A stretch of DNA of 34,661 nt from Pseudomonadota bacterium (GCA_947453225.1 CANGFV010000010.1:1-34661), one strand, 5' to 3'; shown: positions 8,641-17,087, counted from the first letter of the stretch. A program made the numbers and translations. The notes: generated from the letters alone by a model not told the origin.

Positions 8641-9071
8641 TAGCGATCAAAGCCACTGCGGATTTGACCCGATACAGCCGTAATCTGCGCATCTAACTCC
8701 CCAGTCAGTATGAGTGATTTGACTGTTTCCAGTGCCGACACCACGCCCGCCATGTCCGCCACTTCGATCGCATTGGCTTTGGCCGATAGCTGAAGCACTT
8801 TCGCCCCGTACCTGACCTGCAAGAAGGTCTTACCGGTATCGGTAAACCACCATGGCTTGATGCGTTTGGTCTTGGTGAACTCCACCCGATTGCCGTTCGC
8901 ATCCCGTGTGGTCTTGGTGCGGGTAGGTGCATAGGTTTCACCCTTACTCAGCGCATCCGCCAGCTTTATCTGTTCCAACAGTTTTTCACACAGCTTGTTA
9001 CGGCGTGTAACGTTCGGTGACCTGAGGGGCTTTTTGGCTGAAACCAGTTTGAGTGAAGCAAGTGTTGTCAT
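8640..9071 (-). CDS. DUF6641 family protein
   Basis: This 143-aa basic protein matches what I know of DUF6641: N-terminal TLASLKLVSAKKP, a central APTRTKTT and KRIKPWWF motif, the block TFLQVRYGAKVLQL and a C-terminal AVSGQIRSGFDR. It is first in a two-gene operon with DUF6876. The start is supported by a good ribosome-binding site (AGGAGA about 5 bases before ATG on the minus strand). Function is unknown; the pair is usually seen on mobile elements. Confidence 0.8.
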   Translation of the reverse strand: MTTLASLKLVSAKKPLRSPNVTRRNKLCEKLLEQIKLADALSKGETYAPTRTKTTRDANGNRVEFTKTKRIKPWWFTDTGKTFLQVRYGAKVLQLSAKANAIEVADMAGVVSALETVKSLILTGELDAQITAVSGQIRSGFDR

Positions 9072-9181
9072 CGGTGTCTCCTGTATTTATTCAAGTGACA
9101 CAACAGTAACTTCGCCTGATAGTGGATACGACCGGAGATAGACCGGCTGATTAGATCAACCTTGAAGTCTTTTGATTTTCA

Positions 9182-10110
9182 TATCAGTTGCCATGGATGG
9201 ACGAGATTGGCAGGCATGGCTACTGATACGCTCATATCAATAATTTACTGCTTTTATTATCACCGGCATAAATACCAGTACAAGTAAGCATAAGGTTGGA
9301 ACGCCGGTTGTGACAGTGCTGCAAACTCCGCTCTGATGTGTGGCGGTACGCAAACGAACCCTTACTGTTCGCCTCATCACTCTACCCAGTGCTTTTCAGT
9401 ACTGGATGCCTGAATGTCGCGCCTATGTCGCAGAAACATTAGTGATGTTGGAATGGTTGTGCGCAGAAGTGCGCAAAAGCTTCAGGTTTGAATGGGTTGT
9501 TCCATATATATGAGAAACAATGCCAGTTCATACCCAAGCTCAAGTGAGTGGGGGACAATTTCTAAACCCACAAACACACCCAATTGGCTGCTGATATAGG
9601 CTGTGGGTGGTGTTGCGTAAGACAAGCATGTAAAAAGGAGATCGCAAAACCTGCCTTTCCCTTGTGCGAACAAGTTGTGTGTATATCAGTTGATGTGAAA
9701 ACACCTCAGCAAGGGGTACCGCCCCTTACTTAAGTCATTGCCATTAAATTGGCATTGGCTTGAGCTTCCTAGCAAGGAGTACTTAAGAAGAGGATATAAA
9801 CACTCAGGTAAAAGCCAATTTAATTCAAATTGACCAATCAACTCCATTCTTATCGAAATGTATAGATCAGATGACCTAAATGCACGAAATGTCTGATGGC
9901 ACGAACGCAAGTGAGTTGCCAGAAGACATTGAGTTGATTGCGCGAAGTGCAATCATATAGCCCAGCCTACACTCACCTGCCATATGGCTATTTGATTAAG
10001 ATGAGCTTGAAATCAACAAGAGCAACTTGTAAGGACGGGTGCGGGCGCTTGAAATGCCAAACTGCATGGTTACAGGACGTTTCCTACTCAATTTACGTGG
10101 GATATACCTA
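9182..10110 (+). ncRNA. Candidate large structured non-coding RNA (family unassigned)
   Basis: This roughly 0.93-kb stretch has no convincing gene, yet it is full of hairpins. Examples: 9182-9195 with 9215-9228 (12 pairs); ACCGGC 9261 with GCCGGT 9302; CATCACT 9374 with AGTGATG 9440, enclosing two smaller hairpins; TGCGCA 9459 with 9469; ACCCACA 9565 with TGTGGGT 9601; AAGGGG 9710 with CCCCTT 9721; and a three-way junction closed by CTTAAGT 9728 and ACTTAAG 9780. Two hairpins end in GNRA tetraloops: CTTGT-GCGA-ACAAG (9660-9673) and 9888-9930. The latter also has two tandem GA/GA internal loops. GNRA loops and GA pairs fix the + strand as the RNA. The architecture recalls ornate phage- or island-borne RNAs such as GOLLD or ROOL, but I cannot assign a family. 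Ends are approximate. Confidence 0.6.
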
Positions 10111-10121
10111 CCGCTTCTGAA

Positions 10122-10151
10122 ATTGACAAACTGTGTCCGTTCGATTACACT
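10122..10151 (+). promoter_or_regulatory. Sigma70-type promoter of the toxin-antitoxin operon
   Basis: A perfect -35 box TTGACA (10122-10127) is separated by 18 bp from TACACT (10146-10151), a 4 of 6 match to the -10 consensus. Transcription would begin near 10158, the GTG of the toxin gene, so the toxin mRNA may be leaderless or nearly so. Confidence 0.55.
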
Positions 10152-10157
10152 GCGGCC

Positions 10158-10451
10158 GTGTACACCATTAAATCACTCCCTGAATTCACGCAATGGCTAG
10201 ACAAACTACCCGACCCCACTGTTCGAGGTATCGTTGTAGCCAGAATCAAGCGACTGGAGCGTGGACTAATGGGAGATGTCGCACCAGTAGGTAATGGTGT
10301 TTCTGAACTGAGAATACATGTTGGCGCTGGGTGGCGTATCTACTTTACGCAACGTGGTACTGAAGTAATCATTCTGCTGGTAGGTGGCTCGAAACGTAGT
10401 CAAGTTCGTGACATAACCAAAGCCAAGACCCTAGCCGACTTAATAGATTAA
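10158..10451 (+). CDS. higB: RelE/HigB-like toxin of a type II toxin-antitoxin system (GTG start)
   Basis: The 97-aa protein belongs to the small RelE/ParE-superfamily toxins of the HigB/phage Gp49 (addiction module killer) group, usually ribosome-dependent mRNA interferases. Characteristic blocks are FTQWLDKLPD, ARIKRLERGLMGDVAPVGNG, VSELRIHVGAGWRIYFTQRG and a C-terminal VRDITKAKTLADL. The start is GTG at 10158; no in-frame ATG precedes the first conserved block. Toxin precedes antitoxin with an 11-bp gap, the order seen in HigBA-type modules. A promoter of good quality sits directly upstream. The exact biochemical activity is inferred from the family. Confidence 0.88.
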   Translation: MYTIKSLPEFTQWLDKLPDPTVRGIVVARIKRLERGLMGDVAPVGNGVSELRIHVGAGWRIYFTQRGTEVIILLVGGSKRSQVRDITKAKTLADLID

Positions 10452-10462
10452 AGGTGAACCCA

Positions 10463-10768
10463 ATGACCAAGCGCATTAAAGCCAAAGACCTACCCGAATT
10501 CGATGCCGCTCCTTATTTAGATAATGAGAAGGCTATTGCTGCTTACTTAACCGACATCTTGGAAGAAAACGATCCGGGATTACTGGCGGCTGCACTGGGC
10601 GACATTGCACGTGCCCGAGGCATGACCGAAATTGCCAAATCAGCTGGGATAACTCGCGAAGCACTTTACAAAGCCCTTCGTGCTGACAGCGCACCCCGCT
10701 TTGATACAGTCAGTCGTGTATGTGAAGCATTAGGCGTTAGGCTGGTTGCTCAACCCCTGCATCCCTAA
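10463..10768 (+). CDS. higA: HigA-like antitoxin (addiction module antidote protein)
   Basis: The 101-aa partner of the toxin has the pattern of putative addiction-module antidote proteins: an N-terminal region with LPEFDAAPYLDNEKAIAAYL, then a helix-turn-helix (MTEIAKSAGITREALYKALR) and a C-terminal VSRVCEALGVRL. It should neutralise the toxin and repress the operon. I choose the ATG at 10463 over a GTG at 10454, because AAAGGTG at 10450-10456 then serves as the ribosome-binding site at proper spacing. The pair probably stabilises the island. Confidence 0.88.
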   Translation: MTKRIKAKDLPEFDAAPYLDNEKAIAAYLTDILEENDPGLLAAALGDIARARGMTEIAKSAGITREALYKALRADSAPRFDTVSRVCEALGVRLVAQPLHP

Positions 10769-10872
10769 TTGCTGATGCACTAGCTTCAGATTTTGATGTC
10801 GCGATGATTGCGCAAGCCTATAGTCACCATTGGCCACGATTACATTTCTAGTTGTCGCAATATCTTTCAAAT

Positions 10873-10910
10873 AAAAAAAGCCGCCTATCAGGACGTCTCC
10901 CGAAGGCGGC
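10873..10910 (-). terminator. Strong intrinsic terminator for the TGT-like operon
   Basis: On the minus strand AGGCGGC/GCCGCCT read as a 7-bp GC stem (10910-10904 with 10886-10880) with a 17-base loop, followed by seven T (10879-10873). It lies 24 bp past the stop of the TGT-like gene and also insulates it from the convergent toxin-antitoxin operon. Confidence 0.88.
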
Positions 10911-10933
10911 CAATTCACGTAACTACCAGTCAG

Positions 10934-12262
10934 CTACGCTGCTTCATCAACCTTTGTCTCAGCGACATAGGCGTTAGGCGCAACTGAATCAAGCAGCGCT
11001 TTGTGACCCAGTAAGAACTCGCGCCAGTTGTCCACTTCAAATGCCTCGCCGATCACATCAATCACATCCAAATACGCCTTGGGTGTCATCTCATGCCGCG
11101 CAACGCCAAATGCTGCCTCGTTTGCCTTCTGAATAGCATCCAGCTGCACATAGACATTGTGATGCGTCAACATATACAGACTCAAGCTATCAAAATGCTT
11201 CTTCGCTGTTTCACCGCCCTTCACGTTCAGGTCCCCCAGCGTCATCACTTCAGCCAGAGGTGAGGACTTATGCGGGAACAGCAATTGACTGCCACGATAG
11301 CGGAAACCCTGCTCACACAACTTTGTCGATAGCTTCCAGCTATTAGGCTCCACCCCCAGCTCAGGCGCCTGATATACCTTCTCATATACCATGGCAGTCT
11401 GAAACGGACTGCTCGAATCATAAGTAACCAGCAACTCTGGATACTGATTACGCAGTGCCTTCTGAATGGCCGTCAAAAATACAGCCCACTTCAGTGATGA
11501 CACACCCAGTGCATGCAGATTGTCTACTCCACCTTCAAATGCACCCCCATCCCGCATCATCAGAATGGTATACAGCACCTGATACAAGCCACCGCGAGCA
11601 CCCGCACCTCCGGCCAGCGACCAGCCTTCGAACTTGTAGCCCTTGACCGCATTCCACCAGTACTCGATTTCAGCAATGTGCACACCTTGTACAACATTGA
11701 TCCAGCGAGTATTGCCTTGGCGGTAGACGTCAATGTACTGCAAGTTATCCACAGTCATGGCCGTCAGCTGCTCGATGCTGCACCGAGCGAAGGGAGACTC
11801 GCCCGTTACAGACTGCGTAATACCCAGCGGCATATCCAGTGTCATGGCATGGGTAGCAAACGATTCTTGCCATGACAGTACCCACTGACGAACATGATGC
11901 GCAGACTCCCAGACTGACACTGCCTCAGTAGCAGGCATATTCGGGCGCAGGTTTTTGATGCCCTTCAGCTTGCCAGTACCCACCTGAAATCCGCCACTGT
12001 CAGCAAGAATCATCACCTTTGACTTGTCTGCACGCGTCACGGCATTGTCCACCCAGCTTCCCACTGTATGTAGCCCTGCCGAGTGCAGTATGTACGGGTA
12101 GTGAAACAACTTGTTACCCTCGTTCCAGAAGATCAAGTCACTGGGACTTAAGTCATCTGGGAAAGGACGGCCAGACTTCACCTCATCCAATACGCCTTTG
12201 GCAAAACTGTCGTTTACTGCCGGTAGATAGATAGCGTTATCTTTAGTGTTAATGTTACGCAT
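10934..12262 (-). CDS. tRNA-guanine transglycosylase superfamily protein, DpdA-like
   Basis: Members of this superfamily exchange guanine for a 7-deazaguanine base, in tRNA (TGT, archaeal TGT) or in DNA (DpdA). Seen here: the hallmark DSGGFQ at residues 88-93, LDMPLG at 142-147, VVQG at 190-193, GGAGARGG at 218-225 and LHALGVSS at 249-256. YDSSSP at 281-286 is in the position where archaeal TGT and DpdA have their nucleophile Asp in a DSxS motif. The bacterial DxxxPTR motif and the CxCxxC zinc cluster are not visible, so it is not a housekeeping Tgt. I start it at the ATG at 12262, which has AAGGAG nine bases upstream, giving 442 aa; this overlaps the upstream 643-aa gene by 8 bp. No preQ0 or queuosine synthesis gene is in the window. 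A DNA-modifying role is inference. Confidence 0.8.
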   Translation of the reverse strand: MRNINTKDNAIYLPAVNDSFAKGVLDEVKSGRPFPDDLSPSDLIFWNEGNKLFHYPYILHSAGLHTVGSWVDNAVTRADKSKVMILADSGGFQVGTGKLKGIKNLRPNMPATEAVSVWESAHHVRQWVLSWQESFATHAMTLDMPLGITQSVTGESPFARCSIEQLTAMTVDNLQYIDVYRQGNTRWINVVQGVHIAEIEYWWNAVKGYKFEGWSLAGGAGARGGLYQVLYTILMMRDGGAFEGGVDNLHALGVSSLKWAVFLTAIQKALRNQYPELLVTYDSSSPFQTAMVYEKVYQAPELGVEPNSWKLSTKLCEQGFRYRGSQLLFPHKSSPLAEVMTLGDLNVKGGETAKKHFDSLSLYMLTHHNVYVQLDAIQKANEAAFGVARHEMTPKAYLDVIDVIGEAFEVDNWREFLLGHKALLDSVAPNAYVAETKVDEAA

Positions 12263-14186
12263 AGAAGTCCACTCCTTCTGATTGATCAACACCAGGAATC
12301 AATAGCTCGCCTTCATGATCTTTTATCGAATGCTTGGCCATGATCTTGTTGATGTACTGCTCCTCCTGTTCTGCCTCATTCAGCTCACGTAAAGTGGGCA
12401 TATATTGACTGAACCCCACAGTCGAACGACGCTTGGCAGCGATGTCATATGTAGGTATCGCAATCAAGTAGTCTGCCGCACTGGTACTGAACGACAATGA
12501 CAACACATACTGATCAGCCTTTACTTGCACGCCACCAATAATAGGCAGGTATGCCAAACCAGCGAGTACAGGCATCAGGTCTTTCGTCAAGAACACTTGC
12601 TCAGTCAGCACGTTTGCTGACAGTCCGTCCCCGTATGAACAAGCCTTATGCTCCTTGAACTCACCACCCAGATACTTATAGCTGAACAACATCTGAGAAT
12701 CGGTGATACGCAGCTTGATCAGCTGATTCGAAGGGCGAACCATATGGGTACCAATGTTATCCAGCCAAGGCATTGCGAATTCATTGCCTACCTGTCCAAT
12801 GAACTCACAGGACACATTTACGCGCTTCTCGATTTGCATATCATAGGCATTGTCATAAACAGGCTGCCCACCATAGCTCCCCGTCTTCTCAATAAACGAA
12901 TGGAACAAGAGCGACATACGCATTGATTCATTTGCCTTGTTCACAAGATCCAAGCGGTGACTGAAAATCATGTTAGGGTCTTCGGTCTTAGGGATCTGCT
13001 CACCTTGCAATGGCTTGTATAAATTGAAATCAACATTACCAACCAAGCGTGTTTCCGCGCTGAATTTGCTGAAGGGAGCCATCACCACGTCGTGATCGAC
13101 TTTCTCAAGTACAGTACCGACGGGGGTCACTTGAGTGACTACCCCTGCACTCAGACCTACTTGGCTTAGCACGAACTGGTTAGACTGACTGATGTGCAGC
13201 AGGCGTGCACGCGCCAGCTTCTGATCATCAGCAGATGAACCCTCTGCATTAATCTCCACCAGCTCAGAATCATTAAGCTTCACATTGATTGGCAGCAGCT
13301 GAGTTCGCAGCGTTTCACATACTGTGCGCACACTCGCAGGCAATGCAGCGAACTGCTTACGATAGGCCGTGACCAGACCTTCGTTGATCAGCCCCTTGTC
13401 TATGACTGTATTCACCACCGAGTACTCGGTGCCATTGCGCTTTACCAGCACATAAGAGTAGCCATCGTCGTTAGCTGCTACTCCACTGCTGAAAGTAGCA
13501 AAGCCAAGAGGCTGATTTTGCGACCAGAAATCACCGGCTTCCTTCGACAGCACTTTGATTTTCTCCTTTTCTTTTATTTCAGGTTCGCCAGCCTTCTTGT
13601 TAGTTTTAACCACTTTGAAACTTACACCTAACTTGGCCAATTCAGCTGACATCGCTGCGTTTTGGTCTGCTTGTTGTGCCTCATGTTCCTCAGCAGCCAT
13701 TTCGTCCACCAACTCCTGATCAAGGTCTACGCTCAGCTCTGCTTTTTTGTAGCTGGGCTTCACCAGCTGAACCAGACCTCCAGACTTTTTGATAAAGCCT
13801 GTCAGTTTGGCCACAGCATCAAAGCGATAAGTCTGCGGATGGCGATTGAATTCATTGTTCAACGCATTCAAAGCACGACTCATCTTATTGCGCTCCTGAT
13901 CGCTCAGTGTTTTGCCAAACATCAGCATCAAGACCGGCGCATAGTTATAGCCATGAGCTACAGCCTGTAGGCGATAGTCCTTGAATTCAGCCAGCACGCC
14001 TTCCAGAAACCCCTCTACAGAGCTGGCCTCCTTCCACCACAGATAAATTTTCGCAAGATTCTCGTATTCCTTATGACGAGTACTTGCCACCAACCGAAGC
14101 ACCTTAGCGCAATCACGCTGCAGGTTATTCAGCTCCCGTATCAGACGATCATGGTCTGATTTCTTTACTTCAATTTCCGCATTCAT
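12255..14186 (-). CDS. Unknown 643-aa protein coupled to the TGT-like gene
   Basis: I do not recognise this protein. The first 170 residues are helical and charged (RELNNLQRDCAKVLRLV, LSDQERNKMSRALNALN). An acidic linker follows near residues 165-215, with a Lys/Glu-rich stretch (EIKEKEKIKV). The remaining 420 residues look like mixed alpha/beta, with a C-terminal strand-rich part (QYVLSLSFSTSAADYLIA). No Walker motif, nuclease motif, cysteine cluster, signal peptide or membrane segment is evident. The ATG is preceded by GAGGG at good spacing. Its stop overlaps the start of the TGT-like gene (ATGCGTAA), implying coupled translation and a shared task. It might supply DNA recognition or scaffolding for the base-exchange enzyme, but nothing in the sequence proves it. 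Confidence 0.85.
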   Translation of the reverse strand: MNAEIEVKKSDHDRLIRELNNLQRDCAKVLRLVASTRHKEYENLAKIYLWWKEASSVEGFLEGVLAEFKDYRLQAVAHGYNYAPVLMLMFGKTLSDQERNKMSRALNALNNEFNRHPQTYRFDAVAKLTGFIKKSGGLVQLVKPSYKKAELSVDLDQELVDEMAAEEHEAQQADQNAAMSAELAKLGVSFKVVKTNKKAGEPEIKEKEKIKVLSKEAGDFWSQNQPLGFATFSSGVAANDDGYSYVLVKRNGTEYSVVNTVIDKGLINEGLVTAYRKQFAALPASVRTVCETLRTQLLPINVKLNDSELVEINAEGSSADDQKLARARLLHISQSNQFVLSQVGLSAGVVTQVTPVGTVLEKVDHDVVMAPFSKFSAETRLVGNVDFNLYKPLQGEQIPKTEDPNMIFSHRLDLVNKANESMRMSLLFHSFIEKTGSYGGQPVYDNAYDMQIEKRVNVSCEFIGQVGNEFAMPWLDNIGTHMVRPSNQLIKLRITDSQMLFSYKYLGGEFKEHKACSYGDGLSANVLTEQVFLTKDLMPVLAGLAYLPIIGGVQVKADQYVLSLSFSTSAADYLIAIPTYDIAAKRRSTVGFSQYMPTLRELNEAEQEEQYINKIMAKHSIKDHEGELLIPGVDQSEGVDFYA

Positions 14187-14209
14187 TCACGAACCCTCTA
14201 AAAATATTC

Positions 14210-14224
14210 CTAGCAACTTGCTAG
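14210..14224. promoter_or_regulatory. Palindromic operator candidate in divergent promoter region
   Basis: CTAGCAACTTGCTAG is a perfect palindrome with 7-bp arms around one central base, 24 bp upstream of the 643-aa gene and 161 bp upstream of the divergent 328-aa gene. A related half-site CTTGCAACG is near 14250. It may bind a repressor for one or both genes. The rest of the gap 14187-14384 shows no further clear signal. Confidence 0.5.
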
Positions 14225-14384
14225 ATAAAAATTCGTTGCTCGTCGAAACTTGCAACGTGCCTGTAGCTACATGCCGTGGCATTTCGCTACGGGGAGAAGA
14301 TTCGCAACTTCAGCTTTTCAAAAAAAATACATTTAAGGCGACACCGCTTAAGTGTTCATGTTTTTCTAATGGAACCCTGTCCAC

Positions 14385-15371
14385 ATGCCCCCATCTGCCA
14401 CCCTCAAACCTAAAAAGCCGACATCCAGTGGCCTACAGCCCTACGTCATGCTGATGTTTGAATACCTCAGAATCAGCCCCAGCTATGCACTGGCAGCACG
14501 GATTAGTCATGAGAAGCCCAGCAAGGCCGAGCAAGCAGAGTGGGTATCCCAGCTGTATCAGGGAACCAATAAGAAACCGCTTTCTGCCGAAGACAAGCTA
14601 GCCTTATTAGATAAGTTCCAGCCAGTTTTGCAGATGTTCGAGGAATATGGCGACCTAATCTCTGTCAATTTCGCCACATGGTGGGCACAAACTGGCCAGT
14701 ACCTCTATGATCAAGATGGCTCCCGCCCCAAAACATATTCGATTGCTCAGCTTGAGAAAGGCGGCACCCTGACCCCACAGGTCATGGCGCAGATCAGCCA
14801 GTACTTTGAGGTAATGCGAGTAAGGGACGACCACCCTGCCGCTGTCATCATGGCCATTCCTCTGGGCATCCCGAAGAAGAAACAACTAGAGATGGTCTCT
14901 AAAAGCCTAGACCAACACAAAATCGGCTTGCCCATTAAAGCCGCCAAAAGCCGGCGCCCACTGGCTGCTGAGCGCCTTCGCAACCAGCCATTGATTCACG
15001 GACTTGGACTACTTTGGGCTCGGGCAAGGGAGCCAAAACTACCACTTTGGAAGGTGGGCGCCATTTGCAAGGTCAGCCCAACCTACAGCGCCAAAATTGA
15101 TCCACTCAAAGACAAGGCGCTGGAAAAGAACATTGAAACCCGTGAGACCTTAACCACCTTGACCTATCGGATGATTAAAAGAGCCCAATTGATTACTGAA
15201 AATGCCGCTCATGGCCTCTTCCCTTCGCACAGCTCTCGCCCCTTACCTCGCTTTGATGCTGAGGAGGCTTATCAGCGCATGATCAAATACAAACCGGAGA
15301 TGTCTCGTGACAAAAAATCCAAGCCCCAGCACCAGCAGGGCACGATACCCAAGACACCCCAGGCACAGTAA
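14385..15371 (+). CDS. Unknown 328-aa basic protein, possibly DNA-binding
   Basis: I do not recognise the family. The N-terminus (VMLMFEYLRISPSYALAARI) resembles the start of several uncharacterised mobile-element proteins. The protein is rich in Lys/Arg, has no signal or membrane segment, and ends in a disordered Lys/Gln/Pro tail. A segment PLWKVGAICKVSPTYSAKI near residue 225 could be a helix-turn-helix, but this is weak. It is transcribed divergently from the 643-aa/TGT-like operon across a palindrome, so a regulatory or accessory role in that system is plausible. It converges on the Pif1-like helicase gene. Confidence 0.75.
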   Translation: MPPSATLKPKKPTSSGLQPYVMLMFEYLRISPSYALAARISHEKPSKAEQAEWVSQLYQGTNKKPLSAEDKLALLDKFQPVLQMFEEYGDLISVNFATWWAQTGQYLYDQDGSRPKTYSIAQLEKGGTLTPQVMAQISQYFEVMRVRDDHPAAVIMAIPLGIPKKKQLEMVSKSLDQHKIGLPIKAAKSRRPLAAERLRNQPLIHGLGLLWARAREPKLPLWKVGAICKVSPTYSAKIDPLKDKALEKNIETRETLTTLTYRMIKRAQLITENAAHGLFPSHSSRPLPRFDAEEAYQRMIKYKPEMSRDKKSKPQHQQGTIPKTPQAQ

Positions 15372-15647
15372 AAAATGCCGAAATTGGCCGAAAAACGTCT
15401 CTAGTAAGTTTCTACCTCTCAAGTTGATGGGTTAGCCAATCTATCAAATTCGCCTGAATTGACCGAGATCACCGCCATTAAGTGACTGTTTTTATTCTGC
15501 CATTTCGCCAATCAAAAAAAGTTATCCACAAAAGTTGATAGATTCGACTTTTCACCTTGGTTGCACCAAAAATGGGCAAATAACCTCGCGCCCAATGTGT
15601 CACCCTTTTGGTTCTAACCGAGTTTTAGATGGATTTCGAAGAAGAAT
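15372..15647. other. 276-bp convergent gap with a DnaA-box match and inverted repeat
   Basis: No gene is visible. A perfect 9-mer TTATCCACA, the DnaA-box consensus, lies at 15522-15530 beside a short A-run. A 10-bp inverted repeat (AATCTATCAA 15438-15447 with TTGATAGATT 15535-15544) flanks the box. A single box may be chance; no cluster or iterons support an origin. Confidence 0.4.
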
Positions 15648-17087
15648 TTACCGCCCTTCCACCCCGAGTAACCTATAGAACTCTAGAACTGCCGTATCTA
15701 CTTTGACATTTCGCATAGCGATGGGTTTTGCCAAAGTAATTCCATCAATGGACTTGGCTCGCGATAGGCCAACATATAGCTGTCCGGCTGCAAACGTACC
15801 TGCACCCAAGTCCAGCGTCAGATGATCTAGCGTTAAGCCTTGAGACTTATGAATTGTGATAGCCCACCCAAGTGCCACAGGTAACTGCTGAAACGTTCCA
15901 ACCTGTTCTCGATCAATTTTCTTATCTTGGTGGTTATAGGTGTACTTAAATTTGTGCCAAGCTTCTTTAGTTACCATCACTACGTTATCGCTTTTGTCCT
16001 TTCTGACCCGAATATGGTCTTCCTCTAAACCCACGACTACTCCAGTGTCACCATTGATCCATTGAGGCTTATTGTTTTTCAGGAAAATAACTTTTGCCCC
16101 AATCTTAAGCTCCAAGCGATCAGGCACTGGCAACTTCCATTGATTGACCGGTACCTGACCTGCAACTGCGGCTTCGTACACACGCAAGTCACCAGACAGC
16201 TTATCTAGTTCGCGTGTATTGATGGACTTGGCAGCGGCATTGGTTGGCACTAAATACACGCCTTTTGACACATCTGTATTGGCACTGTAACAACGACGAT
16301 TAAGCAGCTCTACTGCGGCTTCTGCCTTATCATTTAATCGAATTCGGTTAAGTGCCTCAATAAACTCGCTATCAGACTGCCTTCTAACCTTGGTCAGATG
16401 CACAGGAATGACCTGCTGATCTTGGAATATGTCCGCCGAGAAAAAGTAAGGCGTCTTGTATCTATGCGAGTAAAACACTGCTAATTCCTGACTATCCACA
16501 ACCGGAGGCAGCTGCAATAGGTCGCCGATGAAGATCGTTGGCACACCACCAAAAGGAATATTGTTACGCCTGACCTTTTTTAGAATAGTGCTCATGGCAT
16601 CGACCACATTTGGCAATACCATCGACACCTCATCGACAATCAGATATTTGACGTTTTCTAGAATCGGTCGAGTTCTATCCTTGATGGTAAAGTTCCCATC
16701 TGGATCAATGTGCGCTGGAGGCAGCCCAAAAAATGAATGAATGGTATCGCCATGAACATTGATGGCAGCGATGGCCGTTGGTGCAACTACAGCACAACCC
16801 TGCAACTGCTGGCATAACCATTGGATAAGCGTCGATTTACCCGTGCCCGCCTTACCCGTGACAAATATTGAAGGGCAACCTGACTTGAGTGCCTGCAAGA
16901 TAAACTCGTATTCAGGCAACACCTCAATACCTTCTATTGCTGGCTGATATGAAGTGAAGGTCTTGTCTTCTCGTTTAGCATCCTCAGGCACAATCGCCTT
17001 ACCCAAAGCCGAGAAGTCAGCTGGAGCAGGCGCTTGATCTCCTAGAAATTCCTTGGCGAGTTTATTCACCTTATCCCAAACAGTCAT
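15648..17087 (-). CDS. Pif1/RecD-like DNA helicase
   Basis: This is a superfamily 1B ATP-dependent DNA helicase of the Pif1/RecD2 kind. Walker A is GKAGTGKS at residues 78-85, motif Ia is APTAIAAINVHGDTIHSFFG at 102-121 and Walker B is DEVS at 152-155. Motif III follows as IFIGDLLQLPPVV. Near the C-terminus are ITIHKSQGLTLD and GQLYVGLSRAKS (motifs V and VI). The 479-aa length is that of a compact Pif1 core. It starts 9 bp after the stop of the type ISP restriction gene on the same strand, so the two form one operon, and it may help process cleaved or translocated DNA. That link is inferred from position only. The last residues are VEGR before TAA at 15648. Confidence 0.9.
   Translation of the reverse strand: MTVWDKVNKLAKEFLGDQAPAPADFSALGKAIVPEDAKREDKTFTSYQPAIEGIEVLPEYEFILQALKSGCPSIFVTGKAGTGKSTLIQWLCQQLQGCAVVAPTAIAAINVHGDTIHSFFGLPPAHIDPDGNFTIKDRTRPILENVKYLIVDEVSMVLPNVVDAMSTILKKVRRNNIPFGGVPTIFIGDLLQLPPVVDSQELAVFYSHRYKTPYFFSADIFQDQQVIPVHLTKVRRQSDSEFIEALNRIRLNDKAEAAVELLNRRCYSANTDVSKGVYLVPTNAAAKSINTRELDKLSGDLRVYEAAVAGQVPVNQWKLPVPDRLELKIGAKVIFLKNNKPQWINGDTGVVVGLEEDHIRVRKDKSDNVVMVTKEAWHKFKYTYNHQDKKIDREQVGTFQQLPVALGWAITIHKSQGLTLDHLTLDLGAGTFAAGQLYVGLSRAKSIDGITLAKPIAMRNVKVDTAVLEFYRLLGVEGR

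Noticed and set aside
9182-10110. Group II intron, group I intron or retron as explanation of the structured region
   Set aside because: No domain V-like sequence, no conserved group I core and no reverse transcriptase nearby were seen.
9482-10120. Several reading frames of 60-90 codons across 9482-9673, 9686-9952 and 9938-10120
   Set aside because: They have no family resemblance, no ribosome-binding sites and no common strand, and they cross the hairpins listed for the RNA candidate.
10934-12262. Housekeeping tRNA-guanine transglycosylase (tgt)
   Set aside because: The CxCxxC zinc cluster and the PTR nucleophile motif of bacterial Tgt are not visible and no queA, yajC or secDF neighbours are present.
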